Source: Thiobacillus sp. UBA6205 (GTDB lineage Bacteria; Pseudomonadota; Gammaproteobacteria; Burkholderiales; Thiobacillaceae). Taken from it: DNA of 63,911 bases. The translations under genes and the position numbers were made by a program. The DNA lies in assembly GCA_002421825.1 (NCBI GenBank), contig DISR01000061.1, positions 342 to 64,252 on the forward strand. Reading direction: 5' to 3'. This document shows, one piece after another, positions 16,971-26,024 of this stretch. Position 1 is the stretch's first letter. Each line of letters begins with the position of its first letter. The notes under the pieces are model-generated. The model saw only the letters and a list, made by a program, of their open reading frames with translations. It ran no database searches and was not told where the DNA came from.

Positions 16971-17396
16971 ATGGCAAATCTGACCCGTTATGATCCGTTC
17001 GAAACCGGGCTTGAGCCCTTTGACGACCTGTTCCGCGGCTTCTTTCGCCCGGTGCGCATGGACCGCGAACTGCCTCAGTTCAAGATGGACGTGAAGGAGA
17101 ACGACAAGACCTACACCGTCCATGCCGACCTGCCCGGCGTCAGGAAGGAAGACATCCATGTTTCCATCGAAGGCAACACCGTGGCCATCTCGGCGGAAAC
17201 CCGCTCCGAATCCGAGCAGAAGGAAGGCGAAAAGGTGCTCAAGCGCGAGCGCAGCTATGGCAAGGTCTACCGCAGCTTCTCTCTGGGCTCCGATATCGAC
17301 GAGGCATCGGCAAGCGCCAAGTACAATGACGGCGTGCTGGAACTGGTGCTGCCCAAGAAAATCGCCGCAGCCAGCAAGCGGCTGACCGTCGAATGA
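16971..17396 (+). CDS. Small heat-shock protein of the Hsp20/alpha-crystallin family
   Basis: A 141-residue cytoplasmic holdase that keeps unfolding proteins soluble. The alpha-crystallin domain covers about residues 40-137, with family hallmarks DLPGVRKEDIHVSIEGN, RSYGKVYRSFSLG and YNDGVLELVLPKK. The N-terminus has the LTRYDPFE and FDDLFRGFF segments usual in proteobacterial class A Hsp20. The ribosome site aaggaga lies seven bases before the ATG. It stands alone between two terminators behind a heat-shock promoter. Confidence 0.95.
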   Translation: MANLTRYDPFETGLEPFDDLFRGFFRPVRMDRELPQFKMDVKENDKTYTVHADLPGVRKEDIHVSIEGNTVAISAETRSESEQKEGEKVLKRERSYGKVYRSFSLGSDIDEASASAKYNDGVLELVLPKKIAAASKRLTVE

Positions 17397-17419
17397 GACG
17401 GGCTTGGAAAACCATACGG

Positions 17420-17441
17420 GCGGCCGCAAGGCCGCTTTTTT
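17420..17441 (+). terminator. Terminator after hsp20
   Basis: Stem gcggcc (17420-17425) with ggccgc (17430-17435), tetraloop gcaa, six T. Confidence 0.9.
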
Positions 17442-17491
17442 ATTGGCCGGCGGAGCACTAGAATGGCAGTACCGTGAACGACGAGGCCCCC

Positions 17492-18373
17492 ATGACCACA
17501 TACTCCCCCGCCGACAAGGCCCATATCCTTTCCGAGGCCCTCCCCTACATCCAGCGCTTTTATGACAAGACCATCGTCATCAAGTACGGCGGCAACGCCA
17601 TGACCGAACGGCATCTGATGGAGGCCTTCGCCAAGGATGTGGTGCTGCTGAAGCTGGTCGGCATGAATCCTGTCGTCGTGCACGGCGGCGGGCCGCAGAT
17701 CGCCGGCCTGTTGCAGCGCATCGGCAAGCAGAGCGAATTCATCCAGGGCATGCGCGTGACCGACGAGGAGACGCTGGATGTAGTGGAAATGGTGCTGGGC
17801 GGCCTGGTCAACCAGGACATCGTCACCCTGATCAACAAGCACGGCGGCAAGGCGGTCGGCCTGACCGGCAAGGACGGCAATTTCATCCACGCCAAGAAGA
17901 TGCTGGTGAAGAGCAAGGAAAGGGCCGAGGAGATGCTCGACATCGGCCAGGTCGGCGAGATTACCAGCATCGACCCGGAAATCATCCAGCACCTCGATGC
18001 GCGCGACTTCATCCCCGTGGTGGCGCCGCTCGGCACCGATGCCGAGGGCAACGCCTACAATATCAATGCCGACGTCGCCGCCGGCAAGATCGCCGGCGTG
18101 CTGCAGGCGGAAAAAGTCATTTTCATGACCAACACGCCCGGCGTGCTCGACAAGCAGGGACAATTGCTTACCGGACTCACCCCGCGCGAGGTGGAAGAAC
18201 TGACCGCGGACGGCACCATCTCCGGCGGCATGATCCCCAAGGTCGGTTATGCCATCGACGCGGTGAACAGCGGGGTGAAGACCGCGCACATCATCGACGG
18301 CCGCGTGGAACATGCGCTGCTGCTGGAAGTGCTGACCCCGGAAGGCGTGGGCACGCTGGTCAAGCGCGCCTGA
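17492..18373 (+). CDS. argB: Acetylglutamate kinase
   Basis: A 293-residue kinase for the second step of arginine synthesis, phosphorylating N-acetylglutamate. Amino-acid kinase fold motifs are clear: IVIKYGGNAM (nucleotide binding), VVVHGGGPQI, LTGKDGN, and ISGGMIPKV with the catalytic Lys near the end. ATG 17492 gives the usual N-terminus (SPADKAHILSEALPYIQRF); an in-frame GTG at 17474 would add six residues. argA of the same pathway lies elsewhere in the window (51-52.3 kb). Confidence 0.96.
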   Translation: MTTYSPADKAHILSEALPYIQRFYDKTIVIKYGGNAMTERHLMEAFAKDVVLLKLVGMNPVVVHGGGPQIAGLLQRIGKQSEFIQGMRVTDEETLDVVEMVLGGLVNQDIVTLINKHGGKAVGLTGKDGNFIHAKKMLVKSKERAEEMLDIGQVGEITSIDPEIIQHLDARDFIPVVAPLGTDAEGNAYNINADVAAGKIAGVLQAEKVIFMTNTPGVLDKQGQLLTGLTPREVEELTADGTISGGMIPKVGYAIDAVNSGVKTAHIIDGRVEHALLLEVLTPEGVGTLVKRA

Positions 18374-18421
18374 GCCTGCTGTTTTCGCACAACCGCCCCG
18401 GTCCGCAGCCCACGGGCCGGC

Positions 18422-21370
18422 ATGAAACGAATTTCTGCACGCGACCAACTGCCCATGCTGAACAAGCCCGCATTCCCGCGCCTGCAATTCGTCCCCGTCG
18501 CCGTCCTGGTGATCGGACTCGCGCTCACTTATGTGCTGCGAAATGCGGAACAGCAGGCCGTGCAGCGGGAACTGCAGGAAGAGTTCGAGTTTCGTGTCAG
18601 CGAGGTCGTCACCAACATCAACGAGCGGCTGAATAAATATGAGCAGATCCTGGAGGGCGCCAGCGGGCTCTTCGCCGCATCGAGCTCGGTGAAACGCAGC
18701 GAGTTTGCCGAATATGTGCGCGCCCTGCGTATCGATGAAAAATATCCCGGCATCCAGGGGGTGGGCTTTTCCAGGCTGATCCTGCCGCCGGACAAGGCCG
18801 CCCACGTTGCCGAAGTGCGGATGGAAGGCTTCCGCGACTACGACATCAACCCGCCGGGCGAGCGCGATGTTTACACATCCATTGTCTTTCTCGAGCCTTT
18901 CGACTGGCGCAACCAGCGGGCGTTCGGCTATGACATGTACTCCGAGCCGGTACGGCGCAAGGCCATGGAAAAATCCCGCGAAGAGGGGCGCGCCGCGATG
19001 TCCGGCAAGGTCACGCTGGTGCAGGAAGTCGGCCAGCACGTTCAGGCGGGATTTCTGATGTATGTGCCGGTCTACCAGTCGCAGGGGCGGCACCAGACGC
19101 CGGAAGAGCGCCGCAACGGCCTGATCGGCTGGGCCTACGCGCCCTTCCGGATGGATGACCTGATGCAGGGAGTGCTGGGTGAACATTTCGGCGAACTCGG
19201 CGCCGTGCTGGATCTCGAAATTTACGACGGTGACGGCGCGCATGCGGAAACGCTGATGTTCGATTCCAACAGCCTTGAGAAGCCGCCGTCCCCGCTATTC
19301 CACAGCAACAGGACATTGACCCTGTTCGGGCACCAGTGGACCATCCTGGTCAGGTCGCTTCCGATTTTCGATGCGCGTCAGAAAGCGGGCAAGGCGGACC
19401 TGATCGCGGTTTCCGGCATGCTCGGCAGCGTCATGCTGGCCCTGGTCCTGTGGCTTCTGGTAACCGCGCGCACGCGGGCGCTGGCCATGGCGGAAGCCAT
19501 GACCAGCGACCTGCGCCAGAGCGAGTTCCGCCAGAAAAAACTGAACCGCGCCCTGCGCCTGCTGAGCGACTGCAACATGGCCCTCGTGCACGCCGACGAG
19601 GAATACAAACTGTTGTCGGACATCTGCCGCCTGTGCGTGGAAAGCGGCGGCTATCTGATGGCCTGGGTTGGCTATGTGGCGCATGACGACGCCAAAACGG
19701 TGCGCCCGGTCGCGCAGTCAGGCTACGAGGAAGGCTATCTCGACACCGTCAAGATCACTTGGGCAGACACGGAACTGGGGCGGGGTCCCACAGGTACGGC
19801 GATCAGGACAGGAAAGCCCTGTGTCAACCAGAACGTCCTGACCAACCCGACCATGGCGCCATGGCGCGATGCGGCCATCCAGCGCGGCTATCGGTCCAGC
19901 ATTTCGCTGCCGCTCATCACCGATGCCGAAGTGCTGGGCACCCTCACCATGTATGCGCGCGAAGCGGAGGCCTTCGACCCCGAAGAGCTGAAGCTGCTGG
20001 AAGAGCTCGCCAGTGACCTTGCCTATGGCATCACCACTCTGCGCACGCGGGAAGAGCATGCCGCAACCAAGGAAAAGCTGGCCTTCCTGTCCCAGTTCGA
20101 TCCGCTTACCCATCTCCCCAACCGCCTCCTGCTGCGCGACCGCTTTGAGCAGGCGGCCATCAACGCAACCAGGGAAGAAGCGGCAATGGCCATGCTCTAT
20201 CTCGACATGGACAACTTCAAGCAGGTCAACGACACCCTCGGCCACGATGCGGGAGACAGGGTGCTGGTTTCCGCGGTGGAACGGCTATATGGCTGCATAC
20301 TGGCGACCGGCACACTGAGCCGTCTCGGCGCGGACGAATTCATCATCCTGCTCACCGAAGTGCGCGATTCGACCGAAATCGCCAGCGTCGTCAATGCGGT
20401 TCGCGACGCTTTTACCGAACCCGTCGTCGTCGATGGCCATGCGATGAATGTCTCGTTCTCGATCGGCATCGGCATGTTTCCGGACGACGCCAGGGATTTC
20501 GATACCCTGCTCAAGTGCGCGGACACCGCAGTCAACAGCGCCAAGGCAGCCGGCCGCAACACCTATCATTTCTTCACCCGGGAAATGAATGCCGGACTGA
20601 TGGAGCAGATGCGGCTCACCGGCGAACTGCACAGAGCATTGATGCAACATGAATTTCTGCTGCATTTCCAGCCGCAAATCGACATCGGCAGCCGCCGCAT
20701 CATCGGTGCGGAAGCCCTGGCCCGCTGGCGGCATCCGGTCGACGGCTTGATCCCGCCAGGCAAGTTCATCCCGCTTGCGGAGCACAGCGGGCATATCGTG
20801 CCGCTCGGCGAATGGGTGCTCAACGAGGCTTGCCAAAAAGCCAGGCACTGGCTGAACCACTTCCCCGAGCCCCTGGCCGTGGCGGTCAACCTTTCCGCCC
20901 TGCAGTTCAAGCGCGGCAATGTGCTGGAAATGGTTTCGGCAGCGCTCGAAAGATCGGGCCTGCCGGCAAATTGCCTGGAACTGGAACTGACCGAGTCCAT
21001 TCTGCTGCAAGACATGGCAGCAACCATGAAGACCCTGCGCGAGCTGAAGGCCCTGGGCGTGAAGCTCTCCATCGACGATTTCGGTACGGGCTATTCCAGC
21101 CTTTCCTACCTCAAGCAGCTCGACCTGGACAAGCTCAAGATTGACCAGTCGTTCGTGCGTGACATACAGGCCGACGGCGACGGCGCCTCGATCGTCAAGG
21201 CCATCATTCATCTCGGCCACATCCTGCAACTGGAAGTGATCGCCGAAGGCGTGGAAACCGAAGCCCAGCTCGAATACCTGCGTACTGCAGGCTGCGACGC
21301 GGCCCAAGGCTATTTGTTCAGCCGACCGGTTCCCGCAGAAGCGTTCGAGGAATTGATCCGCCCCCGATAG
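18422..21370 (+). CDS. CHASE-GAF-GGDEF-EAL signalling protein (c-di-GMP turnover)
   Basis: A 982-residue membrane sensor. TM1 is near residues 20-38; a periplasmic CHASE-type domain (ASGLFAASSSVKRSEF, RNGLIGWAYAPFRM) follows; TM2 is near 325-348; then a GAF domain (about 370-545), GGDEF (about 550-720) and EAL (about 735-980). The GGDEF motif reads GADEF (636-640), which can still be active. The EAL domain has intact E764-A-L, the ELTES, DDFGTGYSSLSYL and KIDQSF motifs and AEGVE, so phosphodiesterase activity is likely. Position gives no partner; it follows argB by 48 bases. An internal ATG at 18455 is an alternative start, but neither has a strong ribosome site. Confidence 0.9.
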   Translation: MKRISARDQLPMLNKPAFPRLQFVPVAVLVIGLALTYVLRNAEQQAVQRELQEEFEFRVSEVVTNINERLNKYEQILEGASGLFAASSSVKRSEFAEYVRALRIDEKYPGIQGVGFSRLILPPDKAAHVAEVRMEGFRDYDINPPGERDVYTSIVFLEPFDWRNQRAFGYDMYSEPVRRKAMEKSREEGRAAMSGKVTLVQEVGQHVQAGFLMYVPVYQSQGRHQTPEERRNGLIGWAYAPFRMDDLMQGVLGEHFGELGAVLDLEIYDGDGAHAETLMFDSNSLEKPPSPLFHSNRTLTLFGHQWTILVRSLPIFDARQKAGKADLIAVSGMLGSVMLALVLWLLVTARTRALAMAEAMTSDLRQSEFRQKKLNRALRLLSDCNMALVHADEEYKLLSDICRLCVESGGYLMAWVGYVAHDDAKTVRPVAQSGYEEGYLDTVKITWADTELGRGPTGTAIRTGKPCVNQNVLTNPTMAPWRDAAIQRGYRSSISLPLITDAEVLGTLTMYAREAEAFDPEELKLLEELASDLAYGITTLRTREEHAATKEKLAFLSQFDPLTHLPNRLLLRDRFEQAAINATREEAAMAMLYLDMDNFKQVNDTLGHDAGDRVLVSAVERLYGCILATGTLSRLGADEFIILLTEVRDSTEIASVVNAVRDAFTEPVVVDGHAMNVSFSIGIGMFPDDARDFDTLLKCADTAVNSAKAAGRNTYHFFTREMNAGLMEQMRLTGELHRALMQHEFLLHFQPQIDIGSRRIIGAEALARWRHPVDGLIPPGKFIPLAEHSGHIVPLGEWVLNEACQKARHWLNHFPEPLAVAVNLSALQFKRGNVLEMVSAALERSGLPANCLELELTESILLQDMAATMKTLRELKALGVKLSIDDFGTGYSSLSYLKQLDLDKLKIDQSFVRDIQADGDGASIVKAIIHLGHILQLEVIAEGVETEAQLEYLRTAGCDAAQGYLFSRPVPAEAFEELIRPR

Positions 21371-21414
21371 CCGTTCACAATACGCCGACACCGCCCTCGG
21401 GAAAGAAGAAGCAC

Positions 21415-21870
21415 ATGCGCTACTGGCTGATGAAATCCGAACCCTCCGATGTATCCATCGACGATCTCGCGGCGATGCCGGACCAGACTGTGGCCTGGTA
21501 TGGCATTCGCAACTACCAGGCACGCAACTTCATGCGCGACCAGATGGAAGTCGGCGACAAGGTGCTGTTCTACCATTCTTCGTGCGCGGAACCCGGCGTG
21601 GCCGGCCTCGCCGTGGTGAGCAAAAAGGCCTATCCGGACGAAACCCAGTTCGATCCCGGGAACAAGTACTACGACGCCAAGGCGACGCGCGAGAGCCCGC
21701 GCTGGATGAACGTGGACGTCAAGCTGGCGCGGAAGACCCGCCTGGTATCGATCAAGGAACTGCGCAACCATCCCGAGCTCGCCAGCATGCGCATCCTGCA
21801 GAAAGGCAACCGGCTTTCCATTACGCCGGTCGATCCGAAAGAATACAACTTCATCCTCGGGCTGTTGTGA
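21415..21870 (+). CDS. EVE-domain protein (PUA-like, modified-base binding)
   Basis: A 151-residue protein consisting of a single EVE domain, related to human THYN1. The family is thought to bind modified nucleic-acid bases. Recognisable stretches are MRYWLMKSEPSDVSIDDL, YGIRNYQARNFMRDQM, VGDKVLFYHSS, GLAVVSKKAYPDETQFD and PRWMNVDVKL. The ribosome site gaaagaag precedes the ATG. No restriction or modification genes are nearby. Confidence 0.93.
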   Translation: MRYWLMKSEPSDVSIDDLAAMPDQTVAWYGIRNYQARNFMRDQMEVGDKVLFYHSSCAEPGVAGLAVVSKKAYPDETQFDPGNKYYDAKATRESPRWMNVDVKLARKTRLVSIKELRNHPELASMRILQKGNRLSITPVDPKEYNFILGLL

Positions 21871-21910
21871 AAGCATGAACGCAGCGGCGCAGCGGCGCGC
21901 AGAAAAAATC

Positions 21911-21984
21911 GATAACAGGGAGGTTAAGGGAGGCAAGGGAGTGACTCCCTGTTTCCTCCCTTATCCTCCCCCGCCTCCCTGTCA
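21911..21984. repeat. Intergenic inverted repeat with gggagg units (element B)
   Basis: Terminal arms acagggagg (21915-21923) and cctccctgt (21974-21982) are perfect. Between them gggagg units recur on the left (aagggaggc, aagggag) and their complements on the right (cctcccttatcctccc). A further gcctccctg copy at about 22011-22020 reaches almost to the next start codon. Confidence 0.8.
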
Positions 21985-22026
21985 ATGCTTTTCGGGTTTC
22001 TCCGCGTCCCCGCCTCCCTGCACCCA

Positions 22027-22818
22027 ATGATCGAATTCGTCCTTGCCTATCTGCTGCTGGGCCTCGCCGCCGGCTTCGTCGCCGGCCTCCTGGGCGTGGG
22101 CGGCGGCCTCATCATCGTGCCGGTTCTGGCCTGGCTGCTGGAGGCGCAGGGACTGCCACAGAACGCCATGCATTACGCGCTGGGCACTTCGCTTGCCAGC
22201 ATCCTGTTCACCTCGGTTTCCAGCCTGCGCGCGCACCATGCCCGCGGCGCTGTTGAGTGGCTCACCGTCAGGCGCATCACGCCCGGCATCCTGTTCGGCA
22301 CCTTCGTCGGGGCTGCCCTGGCGACGCGCCTGTCCCCCGTGCCGCTGAAGATTTTCTTCGTGGTTTTCCTGTTCTATGCCGCGGCGCAGATGTGGTGGAA
22401 TTTCAAGCCCGGCTCGCATCGCCAGTTGCCGGGCTTTGCCGGCATGTTCGGTGCCGGCGGCGTCATCGGCGCGGTATCGAGCTGGGTCGGCATCGGCGGC
22501 GGCACGCTGTCGGTGCCCTTTCAGCTCTGGTGCAACGTGCCCCTGCATCGTGCCATCGGCACCTCGGCGGCAATCGGCCTGCCGATCGCTGCGGCGGGAG
22601 CAGCCGGCTACGCTTTGAACGGGCCGGCTGATGCTGCCGTTTCCGGCACCCTGGGCTACATCCATCTGATCGCATTGGCCTGCATCGCCAGCGGCAGCGT
22701 TGCCACCGCGCCGCTGGGCGCACGGGCGGCCCATGCCCTGCCGGTCGGCAGGCTGAAGCGCACGTTCGCCCTGTTTTTGTTCGCGCTGGCCATGCGCATG
22801 GCCTGGTCCTTGCTATAA
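22027..22818 (+). CDS. TauE/SafE/YfcA-family membrane permease
   Basis: A 263-residue inner-membrane protein with about eight helices. The duplicated glycine-rich motifs of the family are visible in the first helices of each half (GFVAGLLGVGGGLIIVPVL and SWVGIGGGTLSVP). Members move sulfite, sulfonates or other organosulfur and carboxylate anions; the substrate here is unknown. ATG 22027 fits the first helix; the frame extends to 21985 but that part is repeat-derived. It is followed 33 bases later by a sodium:solute symporter. Confidence 0.88.
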   Translation: MIEFVLAYLLLGLAAGFVAGLLGVGGGLIIVPVLAWLLEAQGLPQNAMHYALGTSLASILFTSVSSLRAHHARGAVEWLTVRRITPGILFGTFVGAALATRLSPVPLKIFFVVFLFYAAAQMWWNFKPGSHRQLPGFAGMFGAGGVIGAVSSWVGIGGGTLSVPFQLWCNVPLHRAIGTSAAIGLPIAAAGAAGYALNGPADAAVSGTLGYIHLIALACIASGSVATAPLGARAAHALPVGRLKRTFALFLFALAMRMAWSLL

Positions 22819-22851
22819 AATGCCGCGGGACAACACGCTCCGGGACTCGCC

Positions 22852-24276
22852 ATGAACCATACCCTGCTCGGTTTCGTCATCCTGTATCTGGTCGTTTCCA
22901 TAGGCATCGGCATGTATGCCGCCACCAAGGTGAAGAACACCGAGGACTATGTCGCGGCCGGGCGCTCTCTGCCCATGTTCATGGTCATCGCCATGGTGTT
23001 CGCCACCTGGTTCGGCGCAGAAACCGTGCTCGGCATCCCGGCCACCTTCCTCGACGAAAACCTCGGCGGCACCATTTCCGACCCCTTCGGCGCCTCGCTC
23101 GCCCTGATCCTGTTCGGCCTGTTCTTCGCGCGCAAGCTCTACCGCATGAACCTGCTGACCCTGGGCGACTTCTTCCGCAAGCGCTACAACCGCCCGGTGG
23201 AGGTGGTCATCTCCATCGCCATCGCGCTCTCCTACCTGGGTTGGGTGTCGGCCCAGGTCACCGCCCTCGGCCTGGTGTTCAATGTGCTGTCCGACAGCGC
23301 CATCAGCCAGGCCGAGGGCATCATGATCGGCGCCGCCGTGGTGCTGCTCTATACCTTGTACGGAGGCATGTGGTCGGTGGCGCTCACCACATTCGTGCAG
23401 ATGACCGTCATCGTCATCGGCCTCTTGTGGATCGCCAAACTGGTAGGCGCCATGCCGGAGGTCAACGGCATCGCGCCGGTGGTCGAGCATGCCTACAATG
23501 CCGGCAAGTTCGAGTTCTGGCCGGAAGCCAACTGGGCGGCCTTCATCACCTTCATCGCCGGCTTCCTGACCATGGGCTTCGGCTCGGTGCCGCAGCAAGA
23601 TGTGTTCCAGCGCGCGAACTCGTCCAGGAACGAGACCGTTGCGGTGTGGGGCACGGTCATCGGCGGCACGGCCTACTTTTTCTTCGCCGCAGTGCCCATC
23701 TACCTCACCTATTCCGCCACCCTGGTCGACCCGGCCATGACCAGCACCCTGCTGGCCGAGGACGCACAGCTGGTCTTGCCGACCTTCGTGAAGACCCATC
23801 TGCCGCTGATGGCGCAGATCATTTTTTACGGCGCCCTGCTGTCGGTGATCATGTCCACCGCCTCCGGCACGCTGCTGGCGCCATCCGTCACCCTGTCGGA
23901 GAACGTCATCAAGGAATTCATGCCGCAGCACCGCATGAGCCAGAAAAAACTCTTGTGGGTGACGCGAGCCGTTGTCCTGGTCTTTTCGCTGCTGGTGGTA
24001 GCCTACTCGCTGTGGGCGCTGCAGTCCGAGACCAGCATCCACCAGATGGTGGAAAACGCCTACAAGGTGACGCTGGCCTGCGCCTTCATTCCCCTGGTCG
24101 CCGGGCTTTACTGGAAGAGATCCAACAATGCCGGCGCCGGGCTGTCCATCGTGCTCGGGCTGGCAGCATGGATCACGATGGAATTCATCGCACCCGAGGC
24201 CGCCCTGCCACCGCAGTTTGCAGGGTTCATTGCCAGCGCCCTCGGCATGTTTCTGGGCAGCCTGATGCGGAAATAG
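22852..24276 (+). CDS. Sodium:solute symporter family transporter
   Basis: A 474-residue inner-membrane transporter with about 13 helices and SSS family motifs: AATKVKNTEDYVAAGRSLP, FGAETVLGIPATFLDENL, GLYWKRSN near the end, and the central helix GFGSVPQQDVFQRANSSRN. Such proteins use Na+ to bring in substrates such as proline, pantothenate, acetate or sugars. The substrate cannot be read from the sequence. It is probably co-transcribed with the TauE-type gene upstream. Confidence 0.9.
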   Translation: MNHTLLGFVILYLVVSIGIGMYAATKVKNTEDYVAAGRSLPMFMVIAMVFATWFGAETVLGIPATFLDENLGGTISDPFGASLALILFGLFFARKLYRMNLLTLGDFFRKRYNRPVEVVISIAIALSYLGWVSAQVTALGLVFNVLSDSAISQAEGIMIGAAVVLLYTLYGGMWSVALTTFVQMTVIVIGLLWIAKLVGAMPEVNGIAPVVEHAYNAGKFEFWPEANWAAFITFIAGFLTMGFGSVPQQDVFQRANSSRNETVAVWGTVIGGTAYFFFAAVPIYLTYSATLVDPAMTSTLLAEDAQLVLPTFVKTHLPLMAQIIFYGALLSVIMSTASGTLLAPSVTLSENVIKEFMPQHRMSQKKLLWVTRAVVLVFSLLVVAYSLWALQSETSIHQMVENAYKVTLACAFIPLVAGLYWKRSNNAGAGLSIVLGLAAWITMEFIAPEAALPPQFAGFIASALGMFLGSLMRK

Positions 24277-24286
24277 CGCAACGGGG

Positions 24287-24309
24287 AAGCGGCCGCAAGC
24301 CGCTTTCTT
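24287..24309 (+). terminator. Weak terminator between convergent genes
   Basis: Stem aagcggc (24287-24293) with gccgctt (24299-24305), loop cgcaa, followed by a short T-rich stretch (tttctt overlapping the arm). Confidence 0.55.
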
Positions 24310-24327
24310 GCGTTCCGCCGCGCCGCG

Positions 24328-26022
24328 CTATCTCAGGTAGCCTTCATACTCCAGCTTGAGCAGAATGCGCTGGATTGCCTCGTCGACCGTCAGCTCGGTG
24401 GTATCAAGCGTGACCTCCGGCTTTTCCGGCGCTTCGTAAGGGTCGGAGACCCCGGTGAATTCCGGAATCAGGCCGGCGCGAGCCTTGGCGTACAGCCCCT
24501 TGCGGTCGCGAGCCTCGCAGGTTTCGATCGGAGTGGACACATAGACTTCGATAAATCCGCCAACCGCCTCGATCATGCTGCGCGCGTCACGTCGGGTCTG
24601 GTGATATGGGGCAATCGGCGCGCAGATGGCAACGCCGCGGTTCTTGGTGATTTCGGAGGCGACAAAACCAATGCGCCTTACATTGATGTCGCGATGCTCC
24701 CTGGAGAAACCAAGCTCGGAAGACAGGTGATGGCGCACGACATCGCCGTCCAGGAGCGTCACCGGGCGGCCGCCCATCTCCATCAGGCGGATGGCCAGCG
24801 CACGCGCCAGCGTGGACTTGCCCGCACCCGACAATCCGGTGAAGAACACGGTGAAGCCCTGACGATCCCGGGGCGGCGCGCTGCGGCTCATCTCCGCGAT
24901 GACTTCGGGGAAGGCGTACCACTCGGGAATTTTCAGGCCGGTCCGCATGCGCCGCTGAAACTCCCCTCCGCCAAGGCTGAGGGCACGCGCATCCTGCGCC
25001 AGTTGCGATTCGGGTATGTATTCGTCGTGATCCTCCACATACTGCAGGCGCGGGAACGGAATCATGGTGACGCCCATGCCTTGCGCCGCAGCCGCTGCGT
25101 CAAAACCGCCTGCCGCGCCGCTCACATCCCCCCCGCGCCGGGCGGAGCCGGAATCGAAATGCTCGCCACCCACGATGACATGGCTGCAGCCATAATTGCG
25201 CGCGATGATGGCGCGCAGCAGCTTTTCGCGCAGGCTCGAAGGCGGCGGCGCTACGGGCAGCATGGCAAGCTGCGTCGTGGCTGCCGGAAAGCGCGGCATG
25301 ATGGCCTGAAAGGTACGCATCAGTGTGAAGTAGCCCGCATGCGAAACCAGATCGCCGCCGCCAAAGGGCAGCAGCAGCAGGTTGGCCTCCTGCTCGATGG
25401 CCGTACGCAGGCAGAACTCGAACTGTGCCCTGTGCATGGGCTGGCTGGTCATATAGGCGACGATCCTGCGCCAGCCGCGCCTGGCGAACTGCGTGCGCAA
25501 TTCGGCAGGGGTCATGCGCAGCGCGGAAAAATCATGATGCATGGGCAACGACACGCCCTCGAGAGTGCCGCCGACAAGCCAGCCTGAAGCCGGCAATTCG
25601 ATCCCTGCGCCCGCGAAAGAGCGCGCCAGCAGTTCGCTGTCGCCTGCAGCGTCGGCCTGCCAGATTTCGCTTATGCCAAGCACGGCGAGCATGAAGCCTT
25701 CGCTGTCGCGCAAGGCCACACGATCGCCGGGCTTGAGGCCGCTGCCCTGTTTGTCCTTCAACTGCAGAGCAAGCGGCAACGGCCAGGCGGTGCCGTCCGC
25801 GAGGGAGAGCTTTTCCAGCACGCTATCGTAGTCGGCCCGTCCCATGTAGCCGCGCAACGGGGCATAGGCGCCGCTCAACAGCATTTCCAGTTCACCGATC
25901 TGGCGCCAGTCGAGGTCGATGGAAGGCAGGCCGAAGGCCTCCTTCTTCAAGTCCTCGGCTCGCTCCGCTGGCATCAGCAGATCGACCGGCTTGCCTCCAT
26001 AGGGCTCGATAAGATGTTTCAC
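24328..26022 (-). CDS. ATP-sulfurylase-like domain fused to APS kinase
   Basis: A 564-residue two-domain protein. Residues 1-385 follow the ATP sulfurylase (Sat) fold (LLSGAYAPLRGYMGRADYDS, MHHDFSALRMTPAELR). The catalytic motifs are altered: the QTRNPxHRAH site reads MTSQPMHRAQ (191-200) and GRDHAG reads GGEHFD (285-290). Residues 388-564 are a complete APS kinase with P-loop GLSGAGKST (396-404), DGDVVRHHL, ISPY-equivalent IAPYHQTRRDAR, and DRKGLYAKARAG. The kinase should phosphorylate adenylyl sulfate to PAPS; the first domain may be non-catalytic or altered in specificity. The gene starts two bases after the DHH gene ends, implying one transcript. Confidence 0.85.
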   Translation of the reverse strand: MKHLIEPYGGKPVDLLMPAERAEDLKKEAFGLPSIDLDWRQIGELEMLLSGAYAPLRGYMGRADYDSVLEKLSLADGTAWPLPLALQLKDKQGSGLKPGDRVALRDSEGFMLAVLGISEIWQADAAGDSELLARSFAGAGIELPASGWLVGGTLEGVSLPMHHDFSALRMTPAELRTQFARRGWRRIVAYMTSQPMHRAQFEFCLRTAIEQEANLLLLPFGGGDLVSHAGYFTLMRTFQAIMPRFPAATTQLAMLPVAPPPSSLREKLLRAIIARNYGCSHVIVGGEHFDSGSARRGGDVSGAAGGFDAAAAAQGMGVTMIPFPRLQYVEDHDEYIPESQLAQDARALSLGGGEFQRRMRTGLKIPEWYAFPEVIAEMSRSAPPRDRQGFTVFFTGLSGAGKSTLARALAIRLMEMGGRPVTLLDGDVVRHHLSSELGFSREHRDINVRRIGFVASEITKNRGVAICAPIAPYHQTRRDARSMIEAVGGFIEVYVSTPIETCEARDRKGLYAKARAGLIPEFTGVSDPYEAPEKPEVTLDTTELTVDEAIQRILLKLEYEGYLR

Positions 26023-26024
26023 GC

